Shown here one piece after another: positions 61,644 to 64,000 of a stretch of 64,000 nt of DNA. The number at the start of each line of letters is the position of its first letter. The stretch's first letter is position 1. The stretch is from Villigracilis sp024434165. Its GTDB lineage: Bacteria; Chloroflexota; Anaerolineae; Anaerolineales; Villigracilaceae. The stretch lies in NCBI GenBank assembly GCA_030263665.1, contig SZPK01000008.1:248001-312000 (forward strand). Direction: 5' to 3'. A model generated the notes under the pieces. It had not been told where the DNA came from and made no database searches. It saw only the letters and a program-made list of their open reading frames with translations. The position numbers and the translations under genes were made by a program.

Positions 61644-61661
61644 CAAAAGGAGACATTCAAC

Positions 61662-63659
61662 ATGAACGCGGTGACACAAGCCGCATCGCAACGGATTAAA
61701 AAGATCAGGCTGCCCATCGCAACGAAGTTGACCCTGAGCTTTCTATCCATCATTCTGTTGAGCAGTCTCATTTTCACCATCGTTGGAATTCAGCTCATTA
61801 ACAACCGAATCATCGCCGAGGCGCAGGATCGGGTCCGCAACGACCTGAACGCCGCGCGCGAAATCTACCAGAACCAACTTGAACACGTCGAGGATGCGGT
61901 GGAATTCACCACCGTGCGGCTGTTCATGGCGGACATCCTGCGCGGAGACATCCGCCAGGAATACCTGGATGAACTGACGCGCTTCAAAGAGAGCGAGAAC
62001 CTCGACGTGCTGACCATCACCGACGCCGCCGGCAAGGTAATCCTCCGGGTGAACAATCCCACCCTCGCGGGAGACGACCAAAGCCATGACGAGATCGTGG
62101 CAATGGTCTTGAAAACGAAAGCAGCCGTCTCGGGAACCACGATCATATCGGCGGAGGAACTTCAACGCGAGTCACCGTCGCTGGCGCAGCAGGCGCATTT
62201 CGTCCTCATTGACACGCCCATGGCGAAACCCCGTCCCGAAACCGAAACAACCTCGGGCATGATGCTCAAAGCCGCCGCCCCGGTCTTCGACGCGCAAGGT
62301 CGAATGGTCGGAGTGGTGTACGGCGGAATCCTGTTGAACCGCAACTACGCCATCGTGGACAAGATCAAGCAGACGATCTTCCAGGGCGTCGTGTACGAAG
62401 GCAAGGACATCGGCACGGCAACCATCTTCCAGGATGATGTGCGCATCTCGACCAATGTGAAGGACGACAGCGGCGCGCGAGCCCTTGGCACCCGCATCGC
62501 GGCGGATGTGTACGATTACGTCATGGTCCGTCAGGCAACTTGGGTGGGACGGGCGTACGTGGTCACCGACTGGTACATCACCGCGTACGAACCCATCCGC
62601 AACATCAGCGGCAGGATCATTGGCATTCTGTATGTCGGCATTCTGGAGCAGAAATACACCGACATCCAGAAGCAGACGGTCTGGGTCTTCGTCGGCATCA
62701 CGCTGGCGGGCGCAGCGCTGACCACCATCATTGCCTTGTGGGTCTCGCGCCAGATCTCCAACCCGATCCGCAAACTGGTGGCGGCGTCCGAACAACTGGC
62801 GGAGGGCAACCTGGATGTCAAACTGGAACTGACCAGCGGCGACGAACTTGGAAAACTGTCCTACCGTTTCAACCAGATGGCAGAGGCATTGCGCCAGCGC
62901 GACGAACGTTTGAAGGAGTTTACGAAACGCAAGATCATGGAATCCGAACGGCTTGCCATCGTCGGTCAACTGGCGGCGAACGTGGCGCACGAACTCAACA
63001 ACCCGCTGCAGGGCATCGTCACATATTCGAGCCTGCTTCTCGAAAAGAACGTTTGCGACGACCCTTCGCGGCAGAACCTCGAAAAGATCGCCATTCAAGC
63101 CAATCGCTGCCGCGAGATCATCCGCGGACTGCTGGATTTTTCACGGCAGAAAAAACCGCAAAAGTCGCTCACCGACATCAACGCCCTTCTGCGGCGCTGC
63201 GTTTCGCTGGTGGAGAACCAGGCGCTCTTTCACAACATCGCTATCGTTCAGCGGCTCGATGAGAGCCTGCCGATGATCGTCGTGGACCCGTCGCAGATCG
63301 AACGAGTTTTTCTCAACCTCATCATCAACGCAGCGGAAGCAATGAACGGCGGCACGCTCACGCTCACCACAACGTATGGGTTGAATGCAAAAACCATCGA
63401 GATCGAAGTGAAGGACACCGGTCACGGCATCAGCATCGAAAACATGGAAAGGATCTTCAATCCGTTCTTTACCACCAAGGAGATCGGTCACGGCGTCGGG
63501 CTGGGGCTGGCGATCAGTTACGGGATCGTGAAAGAACACAACGGCGAGATTACGGTCGAAAGCGAGATCGGCAAAGGCGCGAAGTTCATTGTCAGTCTGC
63601 CGGTCATAACGAAAGTCAGTGAAGAAAATGGAAACAAAGTCGCGGATTTTGCTCATTGA
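61662..63659 (+). CDS. Sensor histidine kinase with extracellular Cache domain
   Basis: A 665-residue two-component kinase: transmembrane helix 1 (residues ~22-45), a single Cache-like periplasmic domain (~50-340), transmembrane helix 2 (~345-367), HAMP (~370-420), HisKA with phospho-His in VAHELNNPLQG near residue 445, and HATPase with N-box FLNLIINAAEA and G-boxes VKDTGHGIS, GHGVGLGLAI. AAGGAGAC precedes the ATG. Overlaps the regulator gene by 32 bp, so they form a pair. The ligand is unknown. Confidence 0.94.
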   Translation: MNAVTQAASQRIKKIRLPIATKLTLSFLSIILLSSLIFTIVGIQLINNRIIAEAQDRVRNDLNAAREIYQNQLEHVEDAVEFTTVRLFMADILRGDIRQEYLDELTRFKESENLDVLTITDAAGKVILRVNNPTLAGDDQSHDEIVAMVLKTKAAVSGTTIISAEELQRESPSLAQQAHFVLIDTPMAKPRPETETTSGMMLKAAAPVFDAQGRMVGVVYGGILLNRNYAIVDKIKQTIFQGVVYEGKDIGTATIFQDDVRISTNVKDDSGARALGTRIAADVYDYVMVRQATWVGRAYVVTDWYITAYEPIRNISGRIIGILYVGILEQKYTDIQKQTVWVFVGITLAGAALTTIIALWVSRQISNPIRKLVAASEQLAEGNLDVKLELTSGDELGKLSYRFNQMAEALRQRDERLKEFTKRKIMESERLAIVGQLAANVAHELNNPLQGIVTYSSLLLEKNVCDDPSRQNLEKIAIQANRCREIIRGLLDFSRQKKPQKSLTDINALLRRCVSLVENQALFHNIAIVQRLDESLPMIVVDPSQIERVFLNLIINAAEAMNGGTLTLTTTYGLNAKTIEIEVKDTGHGISIENMERIFNPFFTTKEIGHGVGLGLAISYGIVKEHNGEITVESEIGKGAKFIVSLPVITKVSEENGNKVADFAH

Positions 63660-64000
63660 CGACGAGGAGGTCGTGATCGACTCCTGCTCGCAGATTCTGG
63701 CGGGCGGACCTTACGAAATCGCCTCCGCCTCCGACGGGACGGCTGGTCTGCGCCTCGTGAGCGAGTTCCACCCCGACCTGGTTTTCGTGGACCTCAAAAT
63801 GCCGGGCATCTCCGGCTTCGAGGTGCTCGAAAAGATCCGCGAGATGGACCCAACCATTGTCACAGTGGTCATCACCGGCTTTGCCACTGTCAGTTCCGCG
63901 GTGGACGCAATGAAGAACGGCGCGTATGACTTCCTGCCCAAGCCCTTCACGCCCGACGAATTCCGCATGATCACGCGGCGCGGACTCGACAAACGCAGGC
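63628..64000 (+). CDS. Response regulator (gene runs off the window)
   Basis: The first 124 residues are a receiver domain: acidic pair LLIDDEE near residue 10, phospho-acceptor Asp in LVFVDLKMPGISG near residue 54, Thr/Ser switch in VVITGFATV near residue 84, and Lys in YDFLPKPFTP near residue 107. The output domain lies outside; the spacing is usual for NtrC-type regulators. The ATG at 63628 lies inside the kinase gene. Confidence 0.9.
   Translation, partial: METKSRILLIDDEEVVIDSCSQILAGGPYEIASASDGTAGLRLVSEFHPDLVFVDLKMPGISGFEVLEKIREMDPTIVTVVITGFATVSSAVDAMKNGAYDFLPKPFTPDEFRMITRRGLDKRR

Overview
The window looks like a chromosomal segment of a Chloroflexota bacterium of the Anaerolineae type. 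This is an inference from gene content: a very long SecA, a sortase fused to a beta-helix surface protein, EttA, a DUF1800/DUF1501 pair, an EtfAB plus Hdr-like Fe-S oxidoreductase operon, and many GC-rich palindromic repeats. Most genes are GC-rich housekeeping genes. There is one clearly AT-rich accessory island.

Layout. 1-6.3 kb: aconitase (cut by the window edge), adenosine deaminase and secA, all on the minus strand. 6.4-15 kb: an accessory region with a small membrane protein, two decayed DUF559 endonuclease genes broken by palindromic elements, a self-inhibited Fic enzyme, a winged-helix/nucleotidyltransferase pair with a four-half-site operator, and an AT-rich minus-strand run of five genes (thymidine kinase, HAD phosphatase, 2TM-GAF sensor, zinc-ribbon protein, unknown protein). 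15-22 kb: ettA, a large surface beta-helix/sortase protein followed by a duplicated ettA tail, RNase Z, phosphofructokinase and a helical-bundle protein. 22-31 kb: a penicillin-binding-protein homologue whose catalytic motifs are lost, a zinc-ribbon protein, folP, a STAS-like protein, tRNA-Val with a tandem tail array, an SDR-type epimerase and a COG3375 acetyltransferase. 31-45 kb: membrane and protease genes, a HAD/mutL divergent pair, two diguanylate cyclases, DUF1501/DUF1800, lipB and a DprE1/DprE2-like pair. 46-56 kb: lipid kinase, XPB-like protein, methyltransferase/glycosyltransferase pair, kbl, two tRNA-Ser genes with a second tail array, a decayed VapBC, VOC, DAO and DinB proteins. 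56.5-64 kb: an hdr-etfB-etfA-Fe-S oxidoreductase operon behind a near-ideal CRP/FNR-type operator, then a histidine kinase/response regulator pair cut by the window end.

Three themes stand out. First, short palindromic elements are inserted in frame into at least six protein genes (acnA, secA, the PBP homologue, lipB, mutL, the XPB-like gene), each time apparently in a loop or linker. Second, two unrelated tRNA genes (Val-UAC and Ser-GCU) are each followed by a ~95-bp-period tandem array whose unit joins the tRNA 3' end, an intrinsic terminator and a small hairpin with covarying stem (CCYC-ATYGA-GRGG). I know of no named element with this structure. Third, several genes have a -10 hexamer 6-7 nt before the ATG, which predicts leaderless mRNAs, including a symmetric bidirectional promoter between the HAD gene and mutL.

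All calls come from reading the sequence. No database search was run.
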